A DNA stretch of 24,700 nucleotides from assembly GCA_964626015.1 (NCBI GenBank), contig CAZVCC010000047.1, positions 1 through 24,700 of the forward strand, in the 5' to 3' direction. Source of the DNA: CAIKZJ01 sp964626015 (lineage in GTDB: Bacteria > Bacteroidota > Ignavibacteria > Tepidaquicellales > Tepidaquicellaceae). Below the pieces are notes generated by a model, which was not told the origin of the DNA, ran no database searches, and saw only the letters and a program-made list of their open reading frames with translations. The translations under genes and the position numbers were made by a program. The first letter of the stretch is position 1. Every line of letters starts with the position of its first letter. Below are positions 16,954 to 24,700 of this stretch, piece after piece.

Positions 16954-17567
16954 TGTTTACAGGAATAGTAACTGATACAGGAAAAGTTATAAGAACGACT
17001 CCTAAGGGTGATAGCATCAGATTTTTAATAGCTCCATCAAAGAAGACTTTCTTAAAAGACAGGAGAAAAGGTGACAGTATTGCGATAAACGGTGCATGTA
17101 TGACAATAGAGAGAATAAATAACAACAGGTTTGAATTCACTACTGTTAATGAATCATTGAGCAAGACAAACCTTAAGGACCTTGAAATTGGAAGTTACGT
17201 GAATCTTGAGAAACCCATGAAACTCAGCGAAAGCCTTGATGGTCACATAGTTCAAGGTCATGTAGATGCTACGGGAACGGTTTACAAAATCAACAAGCTA
17301 AAGGATAGCTGGGAATTCTTTTTTGAATTCCCTATACAATTTAAGAAAAATATTATTTATGTCGGCAGCATTTCTATTAATGGAATAAGCCTAACAATAG
17401 CTCAAATTGTAAAAGAGACAAAGAAAAGTGTTATTATTAAGGTGGCAATTATTCCACATACATTTTCTGCGACAAATTTTAAGTATCTCAAACCCGGTGA
17501 CAGAATAAATCTTGAGTTTGACATGTTAGGTAAGTTTGTAATGCGAATATTGGGTAAGATTAAATAG
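16953..17567 (+). CDS. ribE: Riboflavin synthase, alpha subunit
   Basis: Riboflavin synthase dismutates two molecules of 6,7-dimethyl-8-ribityllumazine to riboflavin, the last step of the pathway (called ribC in E. coli). The 204-residue protein has two lumazine-binding barrels: the first with MFTGIV at the start and INGACMTIE containing C49, the second with ISINGISLTIA at about 140-150. FTTVNESLSKTN and DGHIVQGHVDATG are conserved family segments. It directly follows ribD, sharing one base (TAATG). The other pathway genes (ribA/B, ribH) are not in the window. It is the last gene of the operon; the 120-bp convergent gap to 17688 shows no clear terminator. Confidence 0.95.
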   Translation: MFTGIVTDTGKVIRTTPKGDSIRFLIAPSKKTFLKDRRKGDSIAINGACMTIERINNNRFEFTTVNESLSKTNLKDLEIGSYVNLEKPMKLSESLDGHIVQGHVDATGTVYKINKLKDSWEFFFEFPIQFKKNIIYVGSISINGISLTIAQIVKETKKSVIIKVAIIPHTFSATNFKYLKPGDRINLEFDMLGKFVMRILGKIK

Positions 17568-17687
17568 TATTTCAGGTATTGAAAAACTAAATATTTAGGG
17601 TTAATACAAGTAAGGTTAAATACCATTTTAAGCTTTTGATTAGTGTTAGTTAAAGATAAGATAATTGTATGTTATATAATAATGAGT

Positions 17688-18716
17688 CTATTTTGATACA
17701 TTTTGGGTATAAACGATTTCGTTATAGATATCTCGAACGTTGATTTTTTGCATACAATCGAAGGTTTGGATAGGGCAGATTTTTTTACCGTGGTTTGAGC
17801 AGGGGCGGCATTTCAGTCCATTTATTTCAAAAACTTTATCGTTCTCCCCTACCGGATAAAATCCAAACTCTTTTGTTGTTGAGCCAAAAAGAGCAATTAC
17901 TTTTGTACCTACAGAATTTGCAATATGCAGTGGAGCTGAATCATTTGAAATCAACAGAGTGCTATTTTTAATCAATTCAGCTGACTGTAGGATAGTGAGT
18001 TTTCCTGCAAAATTATATACTTCATTATTTGTAGATTTTTTAATTAAATTATCACATAATTTCATATCTTCCTTTCCACCTATTAATGCAATCTTCAAAT
18101 TACTTTTATCCAACATATTCAGGAGATCGATAAATTTTCCCTCTGGGAATCTTTTTGTAAACCAAACTGAACCGGGAGCTATACAAATTATTTCGTTTTT
18201 TCTTTTTATACCGAGTCCGTTGAAAATTTTTGTTACTTCATTTTTATCATCATCTGTTGGAAATAATTTGGGTTTAATAATTTTTGATTCAATTATTCCA
18301 AGCGGCTGCAACAAGTCGAGAACCCTTCTAATTTCATGCTTTTGGTAATAAGGGACTTTATCTGTATAGAAATAGGACAAAGAAGAATTTTCGTATGAAA
18401 TTCTTTTTTCGGCACCCGATAGTTTTGCAATGATAGATGAGCGGGTATATCTCTGCACAGAAATGACAACATCGTATTTATTATTTCTGACTTCAGAGAT
18501 TACATTTCGGAATCCTGATATTCCTTTTGCGTATTCATGTTTATCAAATATGATAACTTTGGAAATGAAAGGATTACCTTTTAATATTTCAGATGTTTTA
18601 GGTATGCACATGAAGTCGATGGAACATTCGGGTTTCTTTTCTTTAAGAACCTGAACAAGCGGCAAAGAGAGAATAACATCTCCATAGAATGCGGTTTGTA
18701 TAATCAGTACTTTCAT
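17688..18716 (-). CDS. ADP-heptose:LPS heptosyltransferase-type GT9
   Basis: This is a GT9 enzyme of the WaaC/WaaF/WaaQ family, which transfers heptose from ADP-heptose to the lipid A-Kdo core at the cytoplasmic face of the inner membrane. The start MKVLIIQTAFYGDVILSLP gives the family loop with D13 as the likely catalytic base, and the donor-binding motif SNDSAPLHIANSVGTK is followed by ALFGST. Length (342) fits. C-terminal cysteines in CRPC and a later ICP segment are also common in this family. I cannot tell which heptose is added, so I give no symbol. It overlaps the upstream acyltransferase by 4 bases (ATGA) and is the last gene of the minus-strand operon. Confidence 0.87.
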   Translation of the reverse strand: MKVLIIQTAFYGDVILSLPLVQVLKEKKPECSIDFMCIPKTSEILKGNPFISKVIIFDKHEYAKGISGFRNVISEVRNNKYDVVISVQRYTRSSIIAKLSGAEKRISYENSSLSYFYTDKVPYYQKHEIRRVLDLLQPLGIIESKIIKPKLFPTDDDKNEVTKIFNGLGIKRKNEIICIAPGSVWFTKRFPEGKFIDLLNMLDKSNLKIALIGGKEDMKLCDNLIKKSTNNEVYNFAGKLTILQSAELIKNSTLLISNDSAPLHIANSVGTKVIALFGSTTKEFGFYPVGENDKVFEINGLKCRPCSNHGKKICPIQTFDCMQKINVRDIYNEIVYTQNVSK

Positions 18717-19597
18717 TTCTTCAAATGTTTAAATCTTCTATGAATCCATAGCCACTGATCAGGATTTTCACGAATAGCGGATTCCAGTTTTTCGTTAATT
18801 CTATCAGTAAGCTTTTGTACATTTTCTTCTGTGGCACCGCCAATTAAGTCGTCGTACAATATTTTATCAACTTTTATCAGATAGTTATAATTTTTCTGCC
18901 TAATGGGATAAGCAAATATAAGTCCCGTATTAAATTTCAAAGCCATTTTAGCAGGACCAGAGAACGTTGCAACATTTTGCCCGAAGAAGTTTGAATAGAC
19001 TGAATAGTCGGGATTTGCTGACTGGTCCATAAGAAAGCATACTATTCCGTTATCTTTAACGATATTATAAATCTCACGCAGAGAGCTGCCAATTTCGATT
19101 ATTCTATTACCACAGAGTTCACGGAATTCATTGATTTTATTGTTGACAAGATTATTAGTTTGACTTTTAACTATTATATTCAGTTTTCTACGGAATATTT
19201 TCCCGTATGAGAAAGCCATAATTTCCCAGTTGGAAATATGTCCGCTAAGAAAAAAGACCCCATTTCCTTTACGTAAAGCTTCATCTACAAGGTAGTAATT
19301 ATTGATAGAAATAAACCGATCTAGCAAACGCTTTTTCATTCTCGGGAGGTAAAGAGTCTCAAATAGAGTAATACCAAGATTTTTAAATACACCTTTTACC
19401 ACTGAGCGTTTCCATTTGTCGTCAAAGTCAGGGAAACAAAGAGCGAGATTATCTATAGCAACTTTCTTACGTGATGGAAATAACAGGGGTAAAATTAAGC
19501 CGAAGAGTTTGCCAAACTTTTGAACCATCTTTAAAGGAAATAACCTCAAGATTGTAGAAATTAAAATTAATATCGAATATGTTAAAAAGTCTGTCAT
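18713..19597 (-). CDS. LpxL/HtrB-type lipid A acyltransferase
   Basis: This membrane-anchored acyltransferase (294 residues) belongs to the LpxL/LpxM (HtrB/MsbB) family, which adds secondary acyl chains to lipid A. An N-terminal hydrophobic helix (about 5-22) anchors it. The catalytic H-x4-E is seen in GHISNWE (H120, E125). MDQSANPDY and a late NPDQWLWIHRRFK are the conserved family segments; the latter is a strong marker for this family. The number and kind of acyl chains cannot be inferred. It lies 14 bp after miaB and overlaps the heptosyltransferase start by 4 bases, which pairs lipid A acylation with core assembly. Confidence 0.9.
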   Translation of the reverse strand: MTDFLTYSILILISTILRLFPLKMVQKFGKLFGLILPLLFPSRKKVAIDNLALCFPDFDDKWKRSVVKGVFKNLGITLFETLYLPRMKKRLLDRFISINNYYLVDEALRKGNGVFFLSGHISNWEIMAFSYGKIFRRKLNIIVKSQTNNLVNNKINEFRELCGNRIIEIGSSLREIYNIVKDNGIVCFLMDQSANPDYSVYSNFFGQNVATFSGPAKMALKFNTGLIFAYPIRQKNYNYLIKVDKILYDDLIGGATEENVQKLTDRINEKLESAIRENPDQWLWIHRRFKHLKK

Positions 19598-19611
19598 CAG
19601 ATTATTTCAGA

Positions 19612-20979
19612 CTAATTGGCAAATAATGTGGCTGAATTTGATTTAACAATAGTAGTATTTATAATATCACCAATTTTATTTTTTCTCTTAGGAATGATAA
19701 CTGATTTATTACAATCTGTACGACCCATAAGGAAATCATTAGATTTCTTCGAGACACCTTCGAGAAGAATATCAACTTTTTTTCCGACCATTCCTTTGAA
19801 AATATCTGAAGATATTTTCCTTTGGTAATGAATTACTTCATTAAGACGTCTTGTTTTAACATCGGTAGGTACGGTATCTTCCATTCTGTATGCTTTTGTA
19901 TTTTCTCTTGGGGAATATGCGAATGTATAGGCACTATCGTATCCGACTTCGGTCATAAGGTCGAGAGTCATTTGATGTTCTTCTTCAGTTTCGGTTGGAA
20001 ACCCCGTAATGATATCCGTGGAAAGTCCTATTCCGGGAATAGTTTTCTTAGCATAGTTCATAATACTGAGATACTGATCAATACTATAAAGTCTGTTCAT
20101 GAGCTTCAGAATTCTCTCAGAACCAGATTGTACAGGTAGATGCAGGTAGTTACAAATGTTACCGAACTCCGCCATAGTATTGATGAGTTTTTCGGAACAA
20201 TCGTAAGGATGAGATGTGGAATATCGGATTCTCATTCCCGGGACAGCAACTGCAACCGATTTCAATAAATCAGCAAAATCATTTCCTTCATCGTTAAATG
20301 AATTAACATTCTGACCAAGCAAAGTAACTTCTTTAATTCCCTCGTCTAAGAGCATTTTTGCCTCGTTGACAATGCTTTCAACTTTTCTGCTTCGTTCCCT
20401 GCCCCGAGTGAAAGGTACGACACAAAACGTACAGAACTTGTCACAACCCCGCATAATAGAAATCCAAGCATTAATCCCCTCTTTACGGACAGGAATAATA
20501 TCATCGTAGGTTTCAATTTTAGATAACTTAACAGCAACACCTCTTTCACCGGTTTCAAAAATATTATGGATTAAATGAGGAATTTTTCGATATTCATCGG
20601 GACCAACAATTAGGTCAACGCATTTTTCCTTTTCGATTAAATCATATCTCAGTCTTTCTGCCATACACCCGAGAATTCCGATGATCTTATAGGGATTCTT
20701 TCTTTTGTGAGCAGAAAGATGTTTCAACCTGTTATAAATTCTTGTTTCCGCATTCTCGCGAATTGAGCAAGTGTTTAGAAGTATAACATCTGAATTATTT
20801 ATATCATCGGTTTCATTGTATCCAAAATCGCTCATAACGCTAAGTACAATTTCAGTATCTGAAAAATTCATTGCACAACCATAAGTTTCGATATAAACTT
20901 TTTTATCGTTGTTTTTACGATTAAAACTTTTCCGCTTTGATGTATTTGAATTGTTGCTTAGTATTAAATCTTCAAACAT
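19612..20979 (-). CDS. miaB: tRNA-2-methylthio-N6-dimethylallyladenosine synthase
   Basis: MiaB is a radical SAM methylthiotransferase that converts i6A37 to ms2i6A37 in tRNAs reading codons that begin with U. The N-terminal UPF0004 domain supplies three cysteines for the auxiliary cluster, C35 (YGCAMN), C71 (NTCSIRENAE) and C105 (GCMAER). The radical SAM cluster is C179-x3-C183-x2-C186 in RGCDKFCTFC, followed by PFTRGRERSR. A TRAM domain (about 395-450) ends the protein. The 455-residue length is normal apart from a polar N-terminal extension of about 25 residues. It abuts dxs upstream; MiaA, which makes its substrate, is not in the window, although the prenyl group comes from the pathway that Dxs starts. 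Confidence 0.95.
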   Translation of the reverse strand: MFEDLILSNNSNTSKRKSFNRKNNDKKVYIETYGCAMNFSDTEIVLSVMSDFGYNETDDINNSDVILLNTCSIRENAETRIYNRLKHLSAHKRKNPYKIIGILGCMAERLRYDLIEKEKCVDLIVGPDEYRKIPHLIHNIFETGERGVAVKLSKIETYDDIIPVRKEGINAWISIMRGCDKFCTFCVVPFTRGRERSRKVESIVNEAKMLLDEGIKEVTLLGQNVNSFNDEGNDFADLLKSVAVAVPGMRIRYSTSHPYDCSEKLINTMAEFGNICNYLHLPVQSGSERILKLMNRLYSIDQYLSIMNYAKKTIPGIGLSTDIITGFPTETEEEHQMTLDLMTEVGYDSAYTFAYSPRENTKAYRMEDTVPTDVKTRRLNEVIHYQRKISSDIFKGMVGKKVDILLEGVSKKSNDFLMGRTDCNKSVIIPKRKNKIGDIINTTIVKSNSATLFAN

Positions 20980-22896
20980 TTATATCTTAACTCTTTCTTT
21001 TCTAAAAAATTCTTCAGTAACTTCAGCAATTCCTTTAGAATCAAGTTTCAAATCAGAATGAAGTTCTTCGGGTTTACCATGTTCAATGAATCTATCTGGC
21101 AATCCGTGAAGAAGGATATCATTTTTAAATCCATATTGTTCAGCAAATTCAGCAACTGCACTGCCAAAACCTCCAAGGATAGAATTATCCTCCAGTGTAA
21201 TGACCTTGTCAAATTTTGCAAAAGTATTTTTTAGTAAATCAGAATCCAACGGTTTAACAAACCTCATATTAATAACTTCTATATCAATACCTTTTTCTTT
21301 TAATAAATCTGCTGCATTTAAAGCATTATGAACCATGTTTCCAACAGCAAGAATTGCAATATCCTTACCCTCTTTAACAACTTCGCCTTTACCGATGATC
21401 AATTGCTGGAAATCCGATACTGGTACTCCGAGAGCATTCCCTCTCGGGTAACGCATAGCAATAGGACCCTTTTTATAAAGAGTTGCCGTAAACAACATAT
21501 TTCTTAATTCATTTTCATCTTTAGGTGCCATGATAACCATGTTAGGAATCAATCTAAGATAAGAAAGGTCAAAAGAACCGTGATGCGTAGGACCATCAGC
21601 ACCAACGAGCCCTCCCCTATCGAGAACAAACACAACATTAAGTTTCTGAGTTGCGACATCGTGAATAATTTGGTCAAATGCTCTTTGCAGGAATGTTGAA
21701 TAAATTGCGACAACCGGAGTGTACCCTTCAGTAGCGAGACCTGCTGCGAATGTAACACCATGCTGTTCGGCAATACCAACATCAAAATATCTTTCAGGAA
21801 TTTCTTTTTGTAAAATATTAAGTCCAGTACCATCGGGCATTGCAGCTGTAATACCAATAATCTTTTCGTCTTTCTTAGCGAGTTCAACGAGAGATTCACC
21901 GAATATTTTTGTGTATGCAGGAACTGATGATTTTTTATGCTCAATTCCAGTCGTTTTATCAAAAGGATTTAACGCATGAAGTTTCTGGAAATGTTCCGGA
22001 GCATAAGAAGGACCTTTGCCCTTTTCAGTAAATATATGAACAAGCACAGGACCTGAAAAATTCTTAATTTCTTCGAAGGTCCTAACAAGATTTACTACGT
22101 TGTGACCATTAAGGGGACCGAAATACCTAAAGCCAAGGGCTTCGAAAAGCATACCGGGAGTTAAAACACCTTTTAATCCACCTTCAATTTTTGCTGCTAA
22201 AGCACGAAGTCTATCGCTATTTTTCTTATCTACTTTACCTGTAAGATTCCATACTTTGTTTCTTAGTTTGTTGTAAGACTCATTCAGCATCAATTCAGTA
22301 AAATAATTCTGAATTGACCATACATTGGGGGCTATGGACATTCTGTTATCATTCAGAACAACAATCATATCCTTTTTTAGGAGTCCAATATTATTCATAG
22401 CTTCGTAAGCCATACCGCCTGTCATTGATCCGTCACCAATAATCGAAATAACCTTAAACTTTTTCTTCTGAAAATCTCTTGCGGTTGCAATACCAAGACC
22501 AGCAGACAAGGAGGTTGTCGCATGGCCTGCACCGAAAGCATCGTATTCACTTTCTGAGCGTTTTAGGAAACCACTTATACCGTCTTTTTGTCTGATTGAT
22601 TTTAATGCGTCACGTCTTCCAGTCAGAATTTTATGTATATAACCCTGATGTCCGACATCCCAAATAAGCTTATCTTTAGGAGTATCAAAGACATAATGAA
22701 GCGCAAGAGTAAGTTCAACTACACCGAGAGATGCACCGAGGTGACCACCAATCTGAGAGATCGTATCCATCAGATAGTCACGTAGTTCATCAGATAAAAT
22801 CCTAAGGTCTAGTAAGTTTAGCTTTTTTAAATCTCTCGGATATTCGATATCCTTAAGAAATTTTGTATGATTTAAGTTAAATTTTAGTTCATCCAT
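20980..22896 (-). CDS. dxs: 1-deoxy-D-xylulose-5-phosphate synthase
   Basis: Dxs condenses pyruvate and glyceraldehyde 3-phosphate to DXP using thiamine diphosphate, the first step of the MEP isoprenoid pathway, which also feeds thiamine and pyridoxal synthesis. The 638 residues cover all three domains. H52 (GGHLGASLG) and the GDG motif of the thiamine-diphosphate site (154-156, in GDGSMTGGMAYEAMNN) mark domain I. E377 in GIAEQH and the loop DRGGLVGADGPTHHG (426-440) mark domain II; domain III carries the GMV-like and LEDN segments. Length and start are typical. It begins immediately after the xseB stop and ends one base before the miaB start codon, so all three are likely in one transcript. 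Confidence 0.96.
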   Translation of the reverse strand: MDELKFNLNHTKFLKDIEYPRDLKKLNLLDLRILSDELRDYLMDTISQIGGHLGASLGVVELTLALHYVFDTPKDKLIWDVGHQGYIHKILTGRRDALKSIRQKDGISGFLKRSESEYDAFGAGHATTSLSAGLGIATARDFQKKKFKVISIIGDGSMTGGMAYEAMNNIGLLKKDMIVVLNDNRMSIAPNVWSIQNYFTELMLNESYNKLRNKVWNLTGKVDKKNSDRLRALAAKIEGGLKGVLTPGMLFEALGFRYFGPLNGHNVVNLVRTFEEIKNFSGPVLVHIFTEKGKGPSYAPEHFQKLHALNPFDKTTGIEHKKSSVPAYTKIFGESLVELAKKDEKIIGITAAMPDGTGLNILQKEIPERYFDVGIAEQHGVTFAAGLATEGYTPVVAIYSTFLQRAFDQIIHDVATQKLNVVFVLDRGGLVGADGPTHHGSFDLSYLRLIPNMVIMAPKDENELRNMLFTATLYKKGPIAMRYPRGNALGVPVSDFQQLIIGKGEVVKEGKDIAILAVGNMVHNALNAADLLKEKGIDIEVINMRFVKPLDSDLLKNTFAKFDKVITLEDNSILGGFGSAVAEFAEQYGFKNDILLHGLPDRFIEHGKPEELHSDLKLDSKGIAEVTEEFFRKERVKI

Positions 22897-23106
22897 TTAT
22901 TTATCAGGATTAATTTTTTCGATTTTAAGTTCAGCCTCAGAAAGTTTATCCCTGCAAATCTTAAGTAGTTTTAGTCCCTCCTGATAATTCTCTATTATCG
23001 AGTCAAGAGACTTCCGATCAATATTTTCCTCTAAGTCGTTTAATATCTTTTCGAGTTTACGGAAAGAATACTCAAACGAATCTGTATTAACTTTTTCTTT
23101 TGCCAT
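22897..23106 (-). CDS. xseB: Exodeoxyribonuclease VII small subunit
   Basis: XseB is the small subunit of exonuclease VII, which degrades single-stranded DNA in both directions together with XseA; several small subunits bind each large one. The 69-residue protein has the usual features: SFEYSFRKLEKILNDLEE near the start, then YQEGLKLLKICRDKLSEAELKIEKI, forming two helices. It is in the expected place between xseA and dxs on the same strand, an order seen in many bacteria. A 63-bp AT-rich gap (23107-23169) separates it from xseA; I see no terminator there. Confidence 0.93.
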   Translation of the reverse strand: MAKEKVNTDSFEYSFRKLEKILNDLEENIDRKSLDSIIENYQEGLKLLKICRDKLSEAELKIEKINPDK

Positions 23107-23169
23107 ATCTTATAAAAACAAAAATAACATTAATAAAATTAAATAATTATTGAAATAAGCGTTGTTTTT

Positions 23170-24459
23170 TCATTTAACGGTAGCATCAACGCTTCCATCG
23201 TGAAATCTAATATTCACTAAATCATTAGTGTTCAAATCTATTTTTCCTGAAACTATTTTACTATGTTTTGTGATAACTGCAAAACCTCGTTTCAGGGTAT
23301 TATCAGGACTTAAGTTTTTCAACATCTTATCTTTGTAATCCAAATCGTTTTCATAGAAGGTAAGCCTATCTTTACACATTGAAACTAAAGAATTATGTTT
23401 ATCTTCTAAATCTAATTTATAGTACTCTAAAGTATCAGAATAAATCTTATACAATTCATCGCTTATCTCGTCAACACGAATCTTAACTTCATTCAGAATA
23501 TCTCTTGGCTTATTGAAAGAATAATTAGACTGAATTCTACTAAGACTTTCTTTATAAAAAGCAATTCTGTCAAAGACTAATGACTTTAAGTCGTAATCAT
23601 AATTATTAAGGTTGTCCAAAAGCTCCCTTTTATCAGGAAGAATCATCTCTGCGGCAGCGGAAGGGGTTGGTGCTCTCAAGTCAGCAACGAAATCGCAAAT
23701 TGTATAATCAACCTCATGCCCGACAGCACTGACGACGGGAATTTTTGATTGATAAACTGCTCTTGCCACAGCTTCTTCGTTGAATGTCCAGAGGTCCTCA
23801 ATAGAACCACCGCCTCTTGCAATAACGATTACATCAAAGTCTAATGGAAGGTTATTTACCTGCTTTATTGCCCTGCAAACACTCTCAACTGAGCCTTTAC
23901 CCTGAACCAGAACCGGAAAAAGGTAAAGCATGAAATTCGAATATCTTTTCTTAGCTACTTTGATGAAATCTTCGATAACCGCACCCGACTCAGAAGTAAT
24001 AATTGCGACGTTTTGGGGAAAATCAGGAATATGCTTTTTTCTTTTCACATCGAACAAGCCTTCTTTTAGAAGTTTTTCTTTAAGTCTATCAAAAGCTGCC
24101 TGAAGCTCACCGATACCAACTTCTGTGATGCTATGAACTTCAATTGCATAAGTTCCCCTCGGTTCATAGACAGTAACTCTACCCCTAATCAGGACTTTCA
24201 TTCCGTCTTCCGGTTTAAACTTAAGTTGGTAAAACCGGAAACTCCAGAGATTACAAGAAATCTGAGACTTATCGTCTTTAAGGACAAAATAAGAATGTCC
24301 TGAAGGCATCGCTCTTCTGAAACCAGATATTTCCCCTAAAACGAAAACATCATTCAAACGAGTTTCAAGAGTTTGTTTGATAAAAGAGGATAATTCTGAT
24401 ACGGTCAGAGGATGCTCATCTTCAGTATTTTGGAATAAATTATTCAAATTCATAAACAT
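23170..24459 (-). CDS. xseA: Exodeoxyribonuclease VII large subunit
   Basis: XseA is the catalytic subunit of exonuclease VII, which cuts single-stranded DNA into oligonucleotides and acts in mismatch and damage repair. The N-terminal OB-fold (about 17-110) includes VSELSSFIKQTLE and the GEISGFRRAMPSGHSYFVLKD region; the catalytic domain contains ITSESGAVIEDF and the hallmark ARGGGSIEDLWTFNEE, then AVGHEVDYTICDFVADLRAPTPSAAAE. A coiled-coil part follows and the C-terminus has the usual RGFAV segment. Length is 429. Two ATGs (24459 and 24453) are possible starts. The start lies only about ten bases beyond the terminator of tRNA-Asn, so its own promoter is not evident. Confidence 0.95.
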   Translation of the reverse strand: MFMNLNNLFQNTEDEHPLTVSELSSFIKQTLETRLNDVFVLGEISGFRRAMPSGHSYFVLKDDKSQISCNLWSFRFYQLKFKPEDGMKVLIRGRVTVYEPRGTYAIEVHSITEVGIGELQAAFDRLKEKLLKEGLFDVKRKKHIPDFPQNVAIITSESGAVIEDFIKVAKKRYSNFMLYLFPVLVQGKGSVESVCRAIKQVNNLPLDFDVIVIARGGGSIEDLWTFNEEAVARAVYQSKIPVVSAVGHEVDYTICDFVADLRAPTPSAAAEMILPDKRELLDNLNNYDYDLKSLVFDRIAFYKESLSRIQSNYSFNKPRDILNEVKIRVDEISDELYKIYSDTLEYYKLDLEDKHNSLVSMCKDRLTFYENDLDYKDKMLKNLSPDNTLKRGFAVITKHSKIVSGKIDLNTNDLVNIRFHDGSVDATVK

Positions 24460-24469
24460 TACTTAAATG

Positions 24470-24501
24470 AAAAAACCCCGCTATAGAATCAGCGAGGTTT
24501 T
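24470..24501 (-). terminator. Rho-independent terminator of tRNA-Asn
   Basis: On the minus strand, AAAACCTCGCT (from 24501 down to 24491) pairs with AGCGGGGTTTT (24482 to 24472) over 11 bp with one G-U pair and an 8-base loop, and the T run continues to about 24470. It begins 2 bases after the mature tRNA end. It would stop the tRNA transcript and lies immediately before the xseA start. Confidence 0.85.
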
Positions 24502-24502
24502 G

Positions 24503-24574
24503 CTCGAAGAGGGGGACTCGAACCCCCAACCCTTCGGTTAACAGCCGAATGCTCCACCATTGAGCTATCTTCGA
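24503..24574 (-). tRNA. tRNA-Asn (anticodon GTT)
   Basis: The minus strand folds into a complete 72-base cloverleaf. The acceptor stem TCGAAGA/TCTTCGA is perfect over 7 bp, the D stem is GCTC/GAGC, and the anticodon stem TTCGG/CCGAA encloses loop CTGTTAA with anticodon GTT (plus-strand positions 24540-24542). The T stem is GGGGG/CCCCC around TTCGAGT, with a 5-base variable loop and G as discriminator. The CCA end is not encoded; GCAA follows instead, so CCA must be added by the nucleotidyltransferase. Confidence 0.97.
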
Positions 24575-24584
24575 ATCATCAATA

Positions 24585-24613
24585 AAAATACCTCTATTTT
24601 TTAAAATAGTCAA
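24585..24613 (-). promoter_or_regulatory. Promoter of tRNA-Asn
   Basis: On the minus strand TTGACT (24613 to 24608) is followed after 17 bp by TATTTT (24590 to 24585), matching the -35 and -10 consensus at 5 and 4 of 6 positions. The -10 box ends 10 bp before the mature 5' end of the tRNA, so transcription would start a few bases upstream of it. The spacer contains a palindrome, CTATTTT/AAAATAG on the plus strand. Confidence 0.7.
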
Positions 24614-24625
24614 TGAAATAAATAT

Positions 24626-24700
24626 ATGATTTCTGCTAAATTTTCCACATCTGTCCAAAATAAAATGGAAGAAAAAGGGCTAAGTAAAACAGGTTATCAA
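24626..24700 (+). CDS. Possible start of a gene running off the right edge
   Basis: An open frame from ATG at 24626 runs 25 codons to the window end without a stop, with a second in-frame ATG at 24665. The visible residues (MISAKFSTSVQNKMEEKGLS...) are polar and do not identify a family; the MEEKGLS segment faintly recalls the start of small helix-turn-helix proteins. No Shine-Dalgarno sequence is visible. It diverges from the tRNA gene, and its upstream region overlaps the tRNA promoter. The fragment is too short to be sure it is coding. Confidence 0.3.
   Translation, partial: MISAKFSTSVQNKMEEKGLSKTGYQ

Noticed and set aside
17568..17687. A shared terminator between the convergent operons
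   Set aside because: No stem with a following T run could be found on either strand; only weak, distant matches are present.
17959..18348. A 129-residue plus-strand frame opposite the heptosyltransferase
   Set aside because: It lies wholly antisense to a clear GT9 gene and resembles no family.
21549..21962. A 137-residue minus-strand frame inside dxs
   Set aside because: It is a shifted frame within a convincing, intact dxs gene.
24440..24658. A 72-residue minus-strand frame over the tRNA-Asn locus
   Set aside because: It runs through a perfect tRNA cloverleaf, its promoter and its terminator.
24503..24700. tRNA-Asn as the attachment site of an integrated element
   Set aside because: No integrase, no direct repeat of the tRNA 3' end and no foreign-looking genes are visible; the edge frame lies at the 5' side of the tRNA.

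Overview
The window is AT-rich bacterial chromosome with tightly packed housekeeping genes. Lipid A genes (LpxB, LpxK, an LpxL-type acyltransferase), a heptosyltransferase and an EnvC-like protein point to a Gram-negative cell. Most starts lack a Shine-Dalgarno sequence and many are TTG. With the DUF4292-type protein and the DOXP enzyme Dxs, this suggests a member of the Bacteroidota/Chlorobiota/Ignavibacteriota group. That placement is inference; no marker here fixes it. I see no prophage, insertion sequence or CRISPR array.

Layout. Positions 1-438 are gene-free: a hairpin terminator, then three short arrays that all repeat every 11 bp. A secreted DUF4292-like gene (minus) and hemW (plus) diverge from about 1303-1376. 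hemW converges on a yraN-rnhB pair (minus). A 242-bp spacer separates rnhB from a long plus-strand directon, 3689-17567: a GH2-like membrane protein, smc, a HAD phosphatase, an ICMT/PEMT-family membrane methyltransferase, lpxB, lpxK, a C26-type glutamine-amidotransferase-fold hydrolase, an EnvC-like protein, a family 2 glycosyltransferase, ribD and a riboflavin synthase. Gaps in it are 0-5 bp and many junctions overlap by 4 bp, so it looks like one eleven-gene operon.

Facing it on the minus strand is a second unit, read from right to left: tRNA-Asn with its own promoter and terminator, xseA, xseB, dxs, miaB, an LpxL-type acyltransferase and a heptosyltransferase. A possible plus-strand gene starts at the right edge.

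How the genes fit together. Lipid A/LPS functions are split between the two facing operons: disaccharide synthesis and 4'-phosphorylation on one side, acylation and heptose transfer on the other. Both operons mix envelope genes with DNA maintenance (smc, xseAB), cofactor or isoprenoid synthesis (rib, dxs) and tRNA modification (miaB). The least explained genes are the GH2-like membrane protein, which appears to have lost both catalytic glutamates, and the HAD/methyltransferase pair between smc and lpxB.
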